From Cyanobacterium sp. uoEpiScrs1 (GTDB taxonomy: Bacteria > Cyanobacteriota > Cyanobacteriia > Cyanobacteriales > Microcystaceae): a stretch of 64,000 bases of DNA. Below are positions 38,409 to 49,222 of this stretch, piece after piece (position 1 is the first letter of the stretch; each line of letters starts with the position of its first letter). Position numbers and translations under genes: made by a program. Location of the stretch: positions 1,103,376 through 1,167,375 of the forward strand of contig NZ_OX373462.1 of the NCBI RefSeq assembly GCF_947331815.1, given 5' to 3'. The notes under the pieces are model-generated. The model was not told the DNA's origin. It did not search any database and was given only the letters and a program-made list of their open reading frames with translations.

Positions 38409-39089
38409 ATGACTGTAGTAAATTCAGAAATTGACATTGCCAGTTATATTGATCATGCTTTGCTTAGTCCTACAGGGATTACTCAAGAAGTAGAACAGTA
38501 TTGCCAACAAGCTAACCAATTTAGCTTTCCCTGCGTTTGTGTGTATCCCTCAATGGTACGTAAAGCAACCGAATTACTTAAAGGAAAGCAAACTCAAGTT
38601 TGTACAGTGATTGGTTTTCCTACAGGAGCAACTACCTCAGCTGTTAAACTCTATGAAGCCCAAGAAGCAGTAGAAAATGGGGCAACAGAACTCGATGTGG
38701 TAATAAATTTAGGATGGTTAAAAGCTGGACTTTCTGACAAGATCTATCGGGAAATTGCCGAAATTTGTTCAGAAACAAAACAAACGGTAAAGGTTATTCT
38801 CGAAACTAATTTATTAACAGATACAGAAAAACAACTTGCTGTCGAAATTTGTATGGATGGAGGGGCAACTTATTTAAAGACTAATACCGGATGGTTCGGG
38901 GGAGCAACAGTTGCTGATGTAAGTTATCTTAAGCAACTTGTTAGGGGACGAATAGGTATTAAAGCTTCTGGGGGTATTAGGACTTTTGAACAAGCTTTGG
39001 CTTTAATCGAAGCAGGAGCAACTCGTTTGGGAACTTCTTATGGAGTCGACTTAGTGAAACAACAACGCGAACTGACTCGAAACGTCTAG
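38409..39089 (+). CDS. deoC: Deoxyribose-phosphate aldolase
   Basis: DeoC splits 2-deoxyribose 5-phosphate into glyceraldehyde 3-phosphate and acetaldehyde, in nucleoside salvage. The 226-residue protein is a class I aldolase with the Schiff-base Lys157 in [11 protein letters not shown] and the second conserved lysine, Lys185, in [27 protein letters not shown] carries the conserved Asp. Length is normal. It precedes recO by 27 bp on the same strand, so the two are probably one transcript. Confidence 0.96.
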   Translation: MTVVNSEIDIASYIDHALLSPTGITQEVEQYCQQANQFSFPCVCVYPSMVRKATELLKGKQTQVCTVIGFPTGATTSAVKLYEAQEAVENGATELDVVINLGWLKAGLSDKIYREIAEICSETKQTVKVILETNLLTDTEKQLAVEICMDGGATYLKTNTGWFGGATVADVSYLKQLVRGRIGIKASGGIRTFEQALALIEAGATRLGTSYGVDLVKQQRELTRNV

Positions 39090-39116
39090 AGAACTTTAAC
39101 AAAATCTAATGAGTCA

Positions 39117-39962
39117 ATGAGTCGAACTTATAAAACTACAGGGATTGTTTTAAAACGAATACCTTTTAAGGAGGCTGATCATTTAGTAACAATTCTTTCC
39201 CCAGAATTCGGTTTAATTCGAGCAGTAGTTCCAGGGGCAAGAAAACATACATCGAGACTAAGCGGACGTAGTGAGTTATTTGTGATTAATGATCTGTTAA
39301 TACTAAAGGGACGATCACTTGATCGGATTATCCAAGCCGATACCTTAAACTCTTATTCTAGATTGAGTAAAGATTTAGGTAAATTAGCTGCTGGTCAGTA
39401 TCTAGCTGAATTTGTATTATCTATAGCTTCTGATAAACAACCTCAAAGGGAACTATACGAACTCATCAACGAACATTTACATCGTCTTGAAAAAATCTCG
39501 TCCAGTCATAGTTTACATAGTCATTTAGCCCAAGGGGTGTTTCATTTCTTAATAATTGCGGGAGTTATGCCTCAAGTTCACACTTGTTGTTTGACTGGTG
39601 AAACGTTGTCAGTAGACTTTAATAACCCTCATTGGCGAGTAGGGTTTAGTTTTGAAGAAGGAGGTTTGATTAAATTAACAAATCCAGAATTTTCTTTATC
39701 AACTCAACAAGAATCACCTAGGATACCCCAGTATTTAATTAACTGGCAACTCAATGCCGTAGAACTTAGTCTTTTGCAACAATTAGTTCACTTTGATCTC
39801 CCGCAACCAACAAAAATATTACCTCCAGATTATCTTAATGATTCTCTGCCCACAATGTGGGTTCGTATTGAACATCTGTTACGTAATTATGCTCAATATC
39901 ACTTAGGGGCAACTTTTCGGTCAGCCGATCTCATAGATAGTTTATCTTCATTGGAGTTTTAG
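39117..39962 (+). CDS. recO: DNA repair protein RecO
   Basis: RecO helps load RecA on gapped single-stranded DNA with RecR. The 281-residue protein opens with the OB fold [32 protein letters not shown], and a helical domain follows (about 85-170). A cysteine-containing patch near 158 (VHTCCLTGE) is weaker than the four-Cys zinc site of some RecO proteins. Length is as usual for cyanobacteria. It lies between deoC and an MFS gene, all on one strand. Confidence 0.93.
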   Translation: MSRTYKTTGIVLKRIPFKEADHLVTILSPEFGLIRAVVPGARKHTSRLSGRSELFVINDLLILKGRSLDRIIQADTLNSYSRLSKDLGKLAAGQYLAEFVLSIASDKQPQRELYELINEHLHRLEKISSSHSLHSHLAQGVFHFLIIAGVMPQVHTCCLTGETLSVDFNNPHWRVGFSFEEGGLIKLTNPEFSLSTQQESPRIPQYLINWQLNAVELSLLQQLVHFDLPQPTKILPPDYLNDSLPTMWVRIEHLLRNYAQYHLGATFRSADLIDSLSSLEF

Positions 39963-40088
39963 AATTGAATAGAATTGTATGATTAACTACAAAATTAGTT
40001 GTTATTTCTGCAGCCATGTCTAGGAAAACTTTTATTTCTAAACCCTAACTTCTACCATTTTTGTCTAAAAAACTGTCAACCTAATTCT

Positions 40089-41471
40089 ATGGATCGTCAA
40101 TCTATCTCCTCTAAGCCACCAATAAATCAAGGATTTGTCCCTATTCTGCAGAACCCAAATTTTTTAACACTTTGGGTTGGACAAATTTTTTCTCAATTGG
40201 CTGATAAAGTTTACCTAGTTTTGATGATTGCTTTAATTGCTGGTAACTTTCAGGGAAAAAATCAACCTATTAGTGGTTGGGTATCAGCAATCATGATTGC
40301 TTTTACTATTCCAGCGGTTTTATTTGGTTCCTTGGCTGGGGTCTATATAGATCGGTGGTCAAAAAAGGGGGTGTTAGTTATCTCTAATTTTATACGAGGG
40401 ATATTAGTTTTTGTGATTCCTCCCTTAATCTGGTTATCCCAAGACAAAACCTTAGCACTATCTGTTGCTTGGCTCCCTGTCTGGTTACGACAGCGGCAAT
40501 TTCAAATTCAAGATGAGTTTTTTATTCCTTTAGGATTTTTAATTATCCTAACGTTAACTTTTGTAGATTCAACTATTACCCAATTTTTTGCTCCAGCAGA
40601 ACAAGTTACTATTCCCTTAATCGTTGAACGTCGTCATCTGCTTTCGGCTAATTCTCTCTTTACTACTACTATGATGGCTATGACCATTATCGGGTTTGCT
40701 ATTGGAGATCCTTTATTAGAATTGGCTGCAACATTAGCTAAATTTGCGGGATTATCTTGGGAATTCGGTAAATCCTTAGTTGTTGCTTTATCCTATTTGT
40801 TAGCGGGTTTGATTTTAATTTTTTTAAGAACAGGAGAAAAACGAGAACACTATAAAAAAGAACGTCCCCATGTATTTAAAGATATTCGTGATGGTTTTCA
40901 TTATCTTAATAATAATCGTCGAATTTGCAATGCTTTAATTCAACTAGTAATTCTTTTTTGTATTTTTGCCGCATTATCAGTATTATCTGTCAGAATATCC
41001 GAAACAATTCCAGGGTTAAAAGCTGAACAATTTGGCTTTTTGTTAGCTTTTGGAGGACTAGGAATGGCTTTTGGGGCAGGAATTTTAGGCAACTGGGGGG
41101 AACAGTTCCGTAAAAATCAATTAGGATTGTGGGGATCTTTGGGAATGGCAGTTTCTTTGGTGGGGTTATCCTTATCCATAGATAGTTTGTGGTTAACCCT
41201 ATTAATGACCGCATTTTTAGGCTTATTTGCAGCTTTTGTCGGAGTTCCAATGCAAACTATTATTCAATCAGAAACTCCCGCGGAAATGAGGGGTAAGGTA
41301 TTTGGTTTACAAAATAATGCAATTAATATTGCTTTATCTTTACCTTTAGCTTTAGCTGGTATTGCAGAAACTTTAATAGGGTTAAAACCTGTCTTACTTA
41401 TCTTAGCCGGATTGGCGGTTACAGGGGGAATTCTCACGAGGGATATCAGGAAAAATAGACTTACTGATTAA
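40089..41471 (+). CDS. Major facilitator superfamily exporter
   Basis: The 460-residue membrane protein has the usual 12-helix layout in two halves, with the loop motif GVYIDRWSKKGVLVISNFIRG between helices 2 and 3 and a large middle loop. It resembles the EntS/macrolide-exporter branch of the family, which works with protons. The substrate is unknown. The frame is open from TTG 39999, but the added residues are not family-like, so I start at ATG 40089. An intrinsic terminator at 41616-41645 follows. It may be co-transcribed with recO, 126 bp upstream. Confidence 0.86.
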   Translation: MDRQSISSKPPINQGFVPILQNPNFLTLWVGQIFSQLADKVYLVLMIALIAGNFQGKNQPISGWVSAIMIAFTIPAVLFGSLAGVYIDRWSKKGVLVISNFIRGILVFVIPPLIWLSQDKTLALSVAWLPVWLRQRQFQIQDEFFIPLGFLIILTLTFVDSTITQFFAPAEQVTIPLIVERRHLLSANSLFTTTMMAMTIIGFAIGDPLLELAATLAKFAGLSWEFGKSLVVALSYLLAGLILIFLRTGEKREHYKKERPHVFKDIRDGFHYLNNNRRICNALIQLVILFCIFAALSVLSVRISETIPGLKAEQFGFLLAFGGLGMAFGAGILGNWGEQFRKNQLGLWGSLGMAVSLVGLSLSIDSLWLTLLMTAFLGLFAAFVGVPMQTIIQSETPAEMRGKVFGLQNNAINIALSLPLALAGIAETLIGLKPVLLILAGLAVTGGILTRDIRKNRLTD

Positions 41472-41865
41472 AGATAATGGTTATCTTTTAGCTACATACA
41501 TAGTATGTTTTATGTCGCCCGGATCGTTTTCTCTAGAGCAGAGAATATTCTTTATGAGTTAAAACGGCAAATTCTTTATATATTATTTTATTTTTATATA
41601 TTTTATTGCTTTTTTTAACTTTTTTTAAAAGTTAAATTTTTTATTAATTATATGTCGCAATATCAGAACTATCTGCTGATATTCATATATTTAATTGAGT
41701 AAGATTTTAGAAAATATTTACAAAGATATATATTTATTTTTATCAAATAACTAGCAACAAAATTAATTTATAAATCTATAAAATTTTATCGTTTAGTATG
41801 ATTTGAGTAGATGTAATAATCTAGAGTTTTCTTAAACAACTAAGAACGAATAAAACAGATACAAT
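41472..41865. other. 394-bp gap between convergent MFS and chlH genes
   Basis: It carries a terminator at 41616-41645. Near 41508-41574 there are short protein-like stretches on both strands (MFYVARIVFSRAENILYELK on the plus strand, EFAVLTHKEYSLL on the minus), too short to identify. The rest is very AT-rich. Confidence 0.55.
41616..41645 (+). terminator. Terminator after the MFS gene
   Basis: TAACTTTT (41616-41623) and AAAAGTTA (41627-41634) form a perfect stem with a 3-base loop, followed by aattttttatt. T runs are present on both sides, so it may serve both convergent genes. Confidence 0.65.
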
Positions 41866-44800
41866 TTACTCTAATCCTTCAATTTTGTCATCAATCTCCC
41901 GATATAGATTTTGTAAGTTTTCTAAGTTCTCTACTGAAGTTTTCCAGTAACCTCGCCCATTTACTTCCAATAAAGTAGATACTATTTTGCGAAAAGAATT
42001 AGGGTTTAAATTCATCAGACGTTCACACATTTTTTTGTCTTCAATAAATGTCGTATTCACGTTTTCGTAAACCCAATTATCTACTGCATCAGCAGTTGCA
42101 GACCATCCCATTGTATTAACTAAACGCTTAGAAAGCTCTCTGACTCCCTCATAACCATGAGATAACATTCCTTCGTACCATTTAGGGTTTAATAACTTAG
42201 TACGTGTATCTAAACGTACAGTTTCTGTAAGAGTGCGAACTTGTGCATTAGCAGTGGTCGTATCAGCAATGTAGGAAATAGGTTTTTTCCCATCTTCTCG
42301 TAAACTGGAAACAACTTTTGTGGGATCAGAATCAAAATAATGTGAGACATCCGTTAAACTTATTTCTGATGAATCTAAATTTTGAAAAGTAGCATCGGCA
42401 GTTCTTAATGCAAATTCAAATATCTTGCGGTTATCTTTCATAACCCCTGGATTATCAGAATCAAAAGCAAAACCTTTTCGGTTGAGATACATATTTTGTA
42501 ACTCTTTTTCTTCCTCCCAACTGCTATTTTCTACTGCTAAATTTATGTTAGAAGAATATGAGCCAGAAGCGTTAGAAAATACACGAGTCGCTGCTGCACG
42601 AAGGTTAATTCCTAATTTATCTGCTTGCTCTAGAGCGTGTTTACGAATATAGTTTATCTCGATAGGTTCATTCGCTTCTGCTGCCATTTTAACTGCTTGG
42701 TCCAATAAATTCATTTGGTTAATGAATAAATCACGAAAAACTCCAGAACAGTTAACTACTACATCAATACGCGGGCGTCCTAATTCTTCGAGAGAAATTA
42801 ATTTTAACTTATTAACCCTTCCCAAGGCATCGGGAACAGGCTTAACCCCCACCATCCACATGATTTGTGCCAGTGATTCACCGTAAGTTTTGATATTGTC
42901 AGTTCCCCATAAAACACAGGCAATAGTTTCAGGATAATTCCCTCCACTTTTATTTTTTTGGCGTTCCAATAATCTGTCCACAACTACTTTAGCAGATCTA
43001 ACTGCTTCTAAAGTAGGAATAGATTGGGGATCTAATGCATGTATATTTTTTCCAGTAGGTAAGACATTTGGATTACGAATTAAATCTCCCCCAGGTCCAG
43101 GTAAAATATATTCTCCTTCTAATGCTTTAAGCAATCCTTCTAATTCGTTATTAGCACAAATTTTTTCTAAACAAAATCCTAGGTATTCAAATAAGGATTT
43201 CAATGCTTCTTGGTCAATATCATTATATCCTAATTGATGCAGAGTTTCTACCCAAGGACACTTTCTACTCATTTTAAAAAAACTAAGTTTAGAAGTAAAG
43301 GAAACTCGTCCATCTGCATTTGTTTGTGCTTGAACTAACGAAGTAACAGCTTTATGAGTAGAAAGTGTAATTTGTTGTAGCAATTCAACGTCTTCTAAGA
43401 CTCCACGGTCACTGTTTTGATAAATTTTCTCGATATCCCGTCCTAAAGTATTAGCAATAATACGAGGTAAAGAAATAATGTCTTCTTCTTTACGATCTAA
43501 AGAAGCAATATTAACTAAGGTTGCAATCGCTTCTTCTGCAGTAGGAGGTTTGCCAATAGTATGAAGTCCACAGGGTAATAAACGAGATTCAATTTCTATC
43601 AATTTTCTATAAACAGAGCCGATAATATTATTATGTTGTTCAGACGTCATGTCTTTAGCATCGATATCAGGCATTTCAATATCCTGATCCAAATTTACTA
43701 GGCGACATTTGTCCATGATTGCATTAACAATGGCAATTCCCCGACCACTATCTTTAAGAGTTTGATAAGAACTAATTAATTCGCTTAATTCTTTTAAACC
43801 CCTGTATAACCCTGCATTCTCGGCAGGAGGAGTCAAATAAGATATAGTTTCCGCATAACTACGACGTTTGGCAATAGTTGCTTCACTAGGATTGTTTGCA
43901 GCATAGTAATACAGATTGGGAATTGTGCCAATAAGAGTATCAGGATAACATTCCCCCGACATTCCCATCTGTTTTCCTGGCATAAATTCTAATGATCCAT
44001 GGGTTCCAAAATGTAATACTGCATCTGCTTTCCAAACTTGGTTTAAATAGGTGTAATAGGCTGCAAATCCATGATGAGGACTAGCGGATTTCGAAAATAG
44101 TAGCCGCATGGGATCCCCTTCATAACCAAAAGTTGGTTGAACTCCAATAAAAATATTACCAAACTGTTTTCCATAGATTAATAAATTTTGCCCATCACTA
44201 TTTAAATTACCTGGAGGAGGACCCCAATTTTCCTCTAATCTAACTGAATAAGGAGTTAACTGCTTATACTGTTCAACAGGCATACGATAGGCTATGTTTA
44301 ACTCTGGGGATGTATATTCTGCTTGCGCATCATGAATCACTGTTTCCATTAATGCTTTAGGAGATTTAGGTAGATCTTCTATCCAGTAACCATTGTCTTT
44401 TAATGCTGTCATTACCTCATAAATAGATCCAAAGACATTCAAATATGCAGCGGTACCTACATTCCCCTTGTCAGGAGGAAAACTAAACACAGTAATAGCC
44501 ACCCTTTTCTCTAGTCTAGGTTTTTTCCGTAGATTAGCCCATTTTATTGCGCGTTGGGCAACTGCCTCGATGCGATCTTGCAGTGCAATTGCTTTTCCCG
44601 TATTTCCGTCCCGGCCTGAGAGGACAATAGGTTCGATCGCTCCATCTAATTCAGGGATAGCTATTTGTAATGCTACTTGAATTGGATGTAATCCCAAATC
44701 ACTTTCTTCCCATTCTTGAGTAGTTTGAAACACAAGAGGTAGCGTACACATATAAGGACGGTTAAGGCGTTTTAATGACTCAATTGCCCTAGGATGGTCT

Positions 44801-45855
44801 TGACGAGCTGGTCCTCCGACTAAAGCAAAACCAGTCAAAGAAACCACTGCATCGACAATAGGAATTATTCTCTCCCCTTTACTATGATCTAAAAAATAAG
44901 CATCTACCGGCTTAGAAAAATCTAACCCTCCTGAAAATACAGGAAGTACTCGCACTCCCATGGCTTCTAATTCCTGTACTGTAGCTACATAATGTGCATC
45001 ATCTCCTGTTATTAGGTGAGTCCTTTGTAAAATCAAACCAATACAAGGAGACAAAGAGTTTTTCAAGTTATCGGAAATATCTATGCGACTGTTGAACCAG
45101 CTTAAATAAGAAGAAACATCCTTAAACATTTCCACCGATAAGGGGTGCCAAATTCCCATGTCAGGATAGACTACTGGATCCTGATACCCAATGGTTTTAT
45201 CTTCGAGAAGACCTGGATAAGAATATTTATGAGCCAACATTACCAGAAAATTTTCTAAATTTTCTGAAGACCCTCCCAACCAATATTGGAAACTCAACAT
45301 AAAATTGCGAGCATCTTGAGCTTTTTCTACTGGAAGATACTTCAAAACTTGTGGTAAAGTCCGCAATAATTTCAACATAGCGTCTTGAAATCCTACACTA
45401 GAATTTTCCTTCCGCCTACGCATAAATTGTGCGATTACATTCTTAGACTGTCCCAACTGAGCCATAGAAAAGCTGCCCAATTTGTTTAAGCGCATTACCT
45501 GGGGCATAGAGGGAAAAACTACTACAGCATCTAAATTATCTCGATGGGGTTCCACTGCATCCACCACTTTATCCGCTAAATCTTCAATAAAAATTAAAGA
45601 AGCAATAAACAAGTTAGTGTTTGCGACATTACGCTTAAATTCTTCATAGTTTTCAGGATTTCTGAGTTCTTCAATGAGGTAGCCACTAATTTCTATAGCC
45701 AATTTAGGGTTGTTCTTATTGATTGCTTCAACAGCAGCTGAAAGGGAACTTTGATACTGTGGTTCTAAAACAACATAGACCACCTTTAACAAAGAACGAC
45801 CATTAACTGCCTCTGGAATGATATGGCGAATGGTGGACTTTACGTGAGTAAACAT
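41866..45855 (-). CDS. chlH: Magnesium chelatase large subunit ChlH
   Basis: ChlH is the porphyrin-binding catalytic subunit of Mg-chelatase, which puts Mg into protoporphyrin IX with ChlI and ChlD and so starts the chlorophyll branch. The 1329-residue protein is full length for the family (about 1330). It matches the CobN/Mg-chelatase fold, with [53 protein letters not shown] and a C-terminal [29 protein letters not shown] see no stop or frameshift. It argues that chlorophyll is still made. It is alone, and an inverted repeat (45998-46032) lies 143 bp ahead of its start. Confidence 0.98.
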   Translation of the reverse strand: MFTHVKSTIRHIIPEAVNGRSLLKVVYVVLEPQYQSSLSAAVEAINKNNPKLAIEISGYLIEELRNPENYEEFKRNVANTNLFIASLIFIEDLADKVVDAVEPHRDNLDAVVVFPSMPQVMRLNKLGSFSMAQLGQSKNVIAQFMRRRKENSSVGFQDAMLKLLRTLPQVLKYLPVEKAQDARNFMLSFQYWLGGSSENLENFLVMLAHKYSYPGLLEDKTIGYQDPVVYPDMGIWHPLSVEMFKDVSSYLSWFNSRIDISDNLKNSLSPCIGLILQRTHLITGDDAHYVATVQELEAMGVRVLPVFSGGLDFSKPVDAYFLDHSKGERIIPIVDAVVSLTGFALVGGPARQDHPRAIESLKRLNRPYMCTLPLVFQTTQEWEESDLGLHPIQVALQIAIPELDGAIEPIVLSGRDGNTGKAIALQDRIEAVAQRAIKWANLRKKPRLEKRVAITVFSFPPDKGNVGTAAYLNVFGSIYEVMTALKDNGYWIEDLPKSPKALMETVIHDAQAEYTSPELNIAYRMPVEQYKQLTPYSVRLEENWGPPPGNLNSDGQNLLIYGKQFGNIFIGVQPTFGYEGDPMRLLFSKSASPHHGFAAYYTYLNQVWKADAVLHFGTHGSLEFMPGKQMGMSGECYPDTLIGTIPNLYYYAANNPSEATIAKRRSYAETISYLTPPAENAGLYRGLKELSELISSYQTLKDSGRGIAIVNAIMDKCRLVNLDQDIEMPDIDAKDMTSEQHNNIIGSVYRKLIEIESRLLPCGLHTIGKPPTAEEAIATLVNIASLDRKEEDIISLPRIIANTLGRDIEKIYQNSDRGVLEDVELLQQITLSTHKAVTSLVQAQTNADGRVSFTSKLSFFKMSRKCPWVETLHQLGYNDIDQEALKSLFEYLGFCLEKICANNELEGLLKALEGEYILPGPGGDLIRNPNVLPTGKNIHALDPQSIPTLEAVRSAKVVVDRLLERQKNKSGGNYPETIACVLWGTDNIKTYGESLAQIMWMVGVKPVPDALGRVNKLKLISLEELGRPRIDVVVNCSGVFRDLFINQMNLLDQAVKMAAEANEPIEINYIRKHALEQADKLGINLRAAATRVFSNASGSYSSNINLAVENSSWEEEKELQNMYLNRKGFAFDSDNPGVMKDNRKIFEFALRTADATFQNLDSSEISLTDVSHYFDSDPTKVVSSLREDGKKPISYIADTTTANAQVRTLTETVRLDTRTKLLNPKWYEGMLSHGYEGVRELSKRLVNTMGWSATADAVDNWVYENVNTTFIEDKKMCERLMNLNPNSFRKIVSTLLEVNGRGYWKTSVENLENLQNLYREIDDKIEGLE

Positions 45856-46734
45856 TTATTACGGTACTCCTTAGTTTTAAGATGGTCTAAACACTGTAAA
45901 CTCTTAAATTCAGAGTTATAAAAAAAATTGATAAGTTCTATATGTGTTTCTACCAAAAATAGCTATCAAACAGGCAGTTTTTCAAACATTTGACATATTT
46001 TGTAAAGAAATATAGAATATTTCTTTACAAAAATCGATATCCTAACAATGGTAATTACTCTTTTCTTGTTTATACAAGTCAAGTTCATATTCATTGATAG
46101 ATTTATCATTTAAATAATTAAGCCTACATCATCATTACTATGATGCTTTAGTAATTTATTTGATAAGCTTGAAGCAAGTGTGAATATAGAAGATCTTTAA
46201 TCCGTATATAAGAAATTAAAATATTTTACTAATTTTAGTTAATTTAACATATAAAAAATTCTTTGTTTAGCCAAGTATTATTAACCATAAAATGGTAATG
46301 TATAGTAGTAATTTCAAGTAATATTTATTTTTTTTAAAAGCTAGTTAAAATTTATTTATTGATAAAACAATAAAATTTAAGTACAATCCCTCAGCTTTAG
46401 TCTATTTCCTTTAAATTATAACTAGTTGTTATTTTGAGTTAAAAACTTCATTGAAATTTAAATATTTTCAAGTATCCATTACTGGGTAAATATAGCAAAT
46501 AAAGTATTTAAAATTTTAGAAAATATTAATTAAGTAATTTAACATTACTCTTGATGTTTATATGTAAAGCCAATGTCATAACCGATATAATTTGACGACC
46601 GTATTTTTTATCTATCTGATTAAAACAGAGTAATAACTATAGTATTATGCTCAAAAAGATTCACAAATAATGATAAAATTTAGTCTGGCATAAATTTAAC
46701 TGCCTATTAAAATACTTAAAGAGAAGGTTACTTT
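45856..46734. other. 879-bp divergent region between chlH and pdhC
   Basis: It holds promoters for both genes and a perfect hairpin (45998-46032). No frame of more than about 21 codons is protein-like. The rest is AT-rich. Confidence 0.6.
45998..46032. repeat. Inverted repeat upstream of chlH, 16-bp perfect arms, 3-base loop
   Basis: TTTTGTAAAGAAATAT at 45998-46013 is exactly complementary to 46017-46032. It could be in the chlH leader (as an RNA hairpin) or in its promoter (as a protein site). Confidence 0.9.
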
Positions 46735-48036
46735 ATGATTCATGATATTTTCATGCCTGCACTCAGTTCCACTATGACCGAGGGAAAAATAGTTTCTTGG
46801 ACAAAGTCTCCAGGGGACAAAGTGGAAAAAGGAGAAACTGTCGTTGTGATTGAATCAGATAAAGCAGATATGGATGTGGAATCTTTTCATGAGGGTTATC
46901 TGGCTACCATTTTAGTAGAAGCTGGGCAAGAAGCTCCCGTAGGAGAAGCGATCGCCTTTGTAGCAGATACCCAAGTAGAAATCGCTCAAGCACAGCAAAA
47001 AAACTCCTCGCTCTCAACACAAGTTCCTCAAAAAAACTCTCCAACTGTAGTTTCAATCTCCGCGCCTGAATCAATCACAATACCAGCAACAACTTTATCA
47101 ATAAATACTTCTAAAAACAATGAAGATTATAATACAAATGTCCGTATAATTGCTTCGCCACGAGCGAAGAAACTAGCTAAAAAGTGGAACATTGATCTCA
47201 CAACTCTTCAAGGTAGTGGACCCTATGGACGCATAGTTGCTGAAGATGTAGAAGAGGCTACTGGTAGTTCCTCAATTTTAACTACTACTCCGACTTCATC
47301 CTCTACAGCTCAATCTACTCCTACTCCGAGTGTGTCGCCGACTCCTGTATCTGTAATCTCATCAGGAGAAACTGTTCCTCTCACTATCCTACAAAAAGCA
47401 GTAGTACAAAATATGATGGCGACAGTGCAAGTTCCTACTTATCATGTAGGTTATACGATTACTACTGATGGTTTAGATAAACTCTATAAAATAATTAAAC
47501 TAAAAGGAGTGACTATGACTGCTTTATTAGCAAAAGCAGTGGCTGTTACCCTTCAAAAACATCCTTTAGTCAATGCTAATTACAGTGACCAAGGAATCCA
47601 CTACAATAGCTCGATTAACGTTGCGCTGGCAGTAGCAATGCCTGATGGGGGATTGATCACTCCTGTTCTACAAAATGCTGATCAGGTCGACATTTATTCT
47701 TTGTCTCGCACTTGGAAGGATTTAGTAGAACGTGCCAGATTAAAACAATTGCAACCTCAAGAATATAAAAATGGAAGTATTACTATCTCGAATTTAGGAA
47801 TGTTTGGAGTGGATCGTTTTGATGCAATTTTACCTCCAGGGCAAGGAGCAATTTTAGCTATTGGAAAATCTCATCCCCAAGTAGTAGTAACCCCAGAAGG
47901 ATTGACCGGAGTCAAACATCAGATGGCAGTAAATATTACCTGCGATCATCGAGTAATTTATGGAGCACACGCAGCTGCATTTTTGCAAGATTTAGCTAAG
48001 TTAATCGAAACCGACGTTCAATTACTGACAATGTGA
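46735..48036 (+). CDS. pdhC: Pyruvate dehydrogenase complex E2 (dihydrolipoamide acetyltransferase)
   Basis: E2 transfers the acetyl group from the lipoyl arm to CoA. The 433-residue protein has one lipoyl domain (residues 1-77, with Lys43 in IESDKADMDVES) and a Pro/Ser/Thr-rich linker. The E3-binding domain follows (about 135-172, RIIASPRAKKLAKKWNIDLTTLQGSGPYGRIVAEDVE), and after a second linker the catalytic domain (about 210-430) with CDHRVIYGA. Cyanobacteria carry one lipoyl domain, as here. A HIP1 octamer lies at 46948-46955. E1 subunits are not nearby, which is usual. Confidence 0.97.
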   Translation: MIHDIFMPALSSTMTEGKIVSWTKSPGDKVEKGETVVVIESDKADMDVESFHEGYLATILVEAGQEAPVGEAIAFVADTQVEIAQAQQKNSSLSTQVPQKNSPTVVSISAPESITIPATTLSINTSKNNEDYNTNVRIIASPRAKKLAKKWNIDLTTLQGSGPYGRIVAEDVEEATGSSSILTTTPTSSSTAQSTPTPSVSPTPVSVISSGETVPLTILQKAVVQNMMATVQVPTYHVGYTITTDGLDKLYKIIKLKGVTMTALLAKAVAVTLQKHPLVNANYSDQGIHYNSSINVALAVAMPDGGLITPVLQNADQVDIYSLSRTWKDLVERARLKQLQPQEYKNGSITISNLGMFGVDRFDAILPPGQGAILAIGKSHPQVVVTPEGLTGVKHQMAVNITCDHRVIYGAHAAAFLQDLAKLIETDVQLLTM

Positions 48037-48051
48037 TCAACAATTAGTAAG

Positions 48052-48090
48052 GGGGAATTATACTCCCCAATTCTAATTTTAGTTTTTTTA
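48052..48090 (+). terminator. Weak terminator after pdhC
   Basis: GGGGA and TCCCC (48052-48068) form a short stem, and a run of T follows only about 14 bases later, so it is a weak candidate. Confidence 0.3.
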
Positions 48091-48109
48091 TAAATCTACC
48101 AAGTTAAAT

Positions 48110-48277
48110 TTATTGTTCTGTCCACAACTGTACTTGTTTAAATAATGTACTACAAAGCTTATTTTTAGTTTGTCTTGAATTGGCGTCATAGGAGTCAGGC
48201 ACTAATTCATAGCTTAAGTCATTAAACTTCGTTGTTCTTAATACAGTTGAATATTTCTGAGTTATTTCAACATACAT
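48110..48277 (-). CDS. Small hypothetical protein, 55 residues
   Basis: I do not recognise a family. It is an ATG frame of 55 codons, starting MYVEITQKYSTVLRTTKFND and ending STLFKQVQLWTEQ. The residue mix (Asp, Ser, Thr, Pro, Gln, Leu, one Trp, one Cys) is unlike the Lys/Asn/Ile/Phe noise of other gap frames, which is the main reason for calling it. It has no signal or membrane segment. The ribosome site is weak. It lies 85 bp after the stop of the DUF948 gene on the same strand, so it may be the last gene of that transcript. A homologue search would decide. Confidence 0.6.
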   Translation of the reverse strand: MYVEITQKYSTVLRTTKFNDLSYELVPDSYDANSRQTKNKLCSTLFKQVQLWTEQ

Positions 48278-48361
48278 TTGAGTAATTTATCTGTTCTGAA
48301 TGAAATTATTTGCCGACAATATAATCATTACATTTTGAGTTCTCATCTTTTATGTTTTTAA

Positions 48362-48745
48362 TTACCAGTCTTTTTGGGTTGAATAACTATGCCACTTTTG
48401 CCAAGCTGCTTTCAGTCCAATCACAACTCGGTGGCTTCCCTCTTGAACAAGACCGACCTGTTTTTGGGTTTGGCTTAAAGTGATATCAACTTTTCTGGCT
48501 ACATCTGAAGCATTTTTAACCCCATTATGAAGCTCATCTGTCAATTCCGTAATTTCTAATCCTGTCAGACGAATAGATTCTAGGGCAGGGGGAAGTTCAC
48601 GATTGAGAGTATCACAAAGTTCTTCTACACTGCGAGCTGCTTTTACCAACTCTATATAAACAAGTACAGCAACCATCAAAAATACTGTCAAACTGACAGT
48701 TACCAAAAGCAAAGAAAGTCCAAGCCAAAAAATAGGGTTAATCAC
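48362..48745 (-). CDS. DUF948-type membrane-anchored protein
   Basis: The 127-residue protein has an N-terminal membrane helix (about residues 5-32, FWLGLSLLLVTVSLTVFLMVAVLVYIELV) and a long amphipathic helical region (about 33-115) like the DUF948 family. Function is unknown; the family occurs in bacteria beside YtxH-type proteins. The start is GTG 48745, whose bases overlap the stop of the preceding gene (GTGA), so the two are coupled in translation. Confidence 0.78.
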   Translation of the reverse strand: MINPIFWLGLSLLLVTVSLTVFLMVAVLVYIELVKAARSVEELCDTLNRELPPALESIRLTGLEITELTDELHNGVKNASDVARKVDITLSQTQKQVGLVQEGSHRVVIGLKAAWQKWHSYSTQKDW

Positions 48746-49107
48746 GCTTGTTTACCTGAAGGAGATTTAGCAGGGGGGACAGAATCCATAGTTATCTGTG
48801 ACGGAGAACTTTGAGAGCCTTTAAAATTCTCCTGACTTGCTTCAAGCCCAGCTGCTATTGTGTCTTTAAGTCTTGCCAGAGTGTCATTCCAATTCTGAAG
48901 TGCTGACTCTGACAGTCGATCAGCTTGTAATTGCACTGTCGTCGATAGATCTTCAGCCATCTCCGGTAAAGCATCTGCTGATTTCTTGAGAATACGTCTT
49001 GTTTCCTTCCCTGAACGAGGGGCCATCAAAATGCCGGTTACTGTCCCCAGTACCCCACCAATAACTATCCCTAGGACTAAAATACTACTTTTGTTATTAT
49101 TAGACAT
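48742..49107 (-). CDS. YtxH-domain protein
   Basis: The 121-residue protein has an N-terminal glycine-rich membrane helix (SSILVLGIVIGGVLGTVTGILMAPRSGKETR), the mark of YtxH-like general stress or gas-vesicle-related proteins. An amphipathic helix follows (about 45-95) and then a Ser/Pro-rich tail. Its stop overlaps the start of the DUF948 gene. I start at ATG 49107; the frame opens 12 bases earlier. The pair probably acts together at the membrane; the job is not known. It is divergent from purH. Confidence 0.82.
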   Translation of the reverse strand: MSNNNKSSILVLGIVIGGVLGTVTGILMAPRSGKETRRILKKSADALPEMAEDLSTTVQLQADRLSESALQNWNDTLARLKDTIAAGLEASQENFKGSQSSPSQITMDSVPPAKSPSGKQA

Positions 49108-49222
49108 TGCTATCTGCAAAATTTTAGTAATTGTAATTTTATTCTAAAGTCAAACCTTAGGACTTGATGAGCAATGTCATAATGATCCTAAGTAATAGTC
49201 AACATCGGGAGATTAGGGCTTC

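Noticed and set aside
41508..41574. EFAVLTHKEYSLL on the minus strand, recalling the winged-helix domain of OmpR-type regulators
   Set aside because: Thirteen residues before a stop are too few; it could be chance in a gap.
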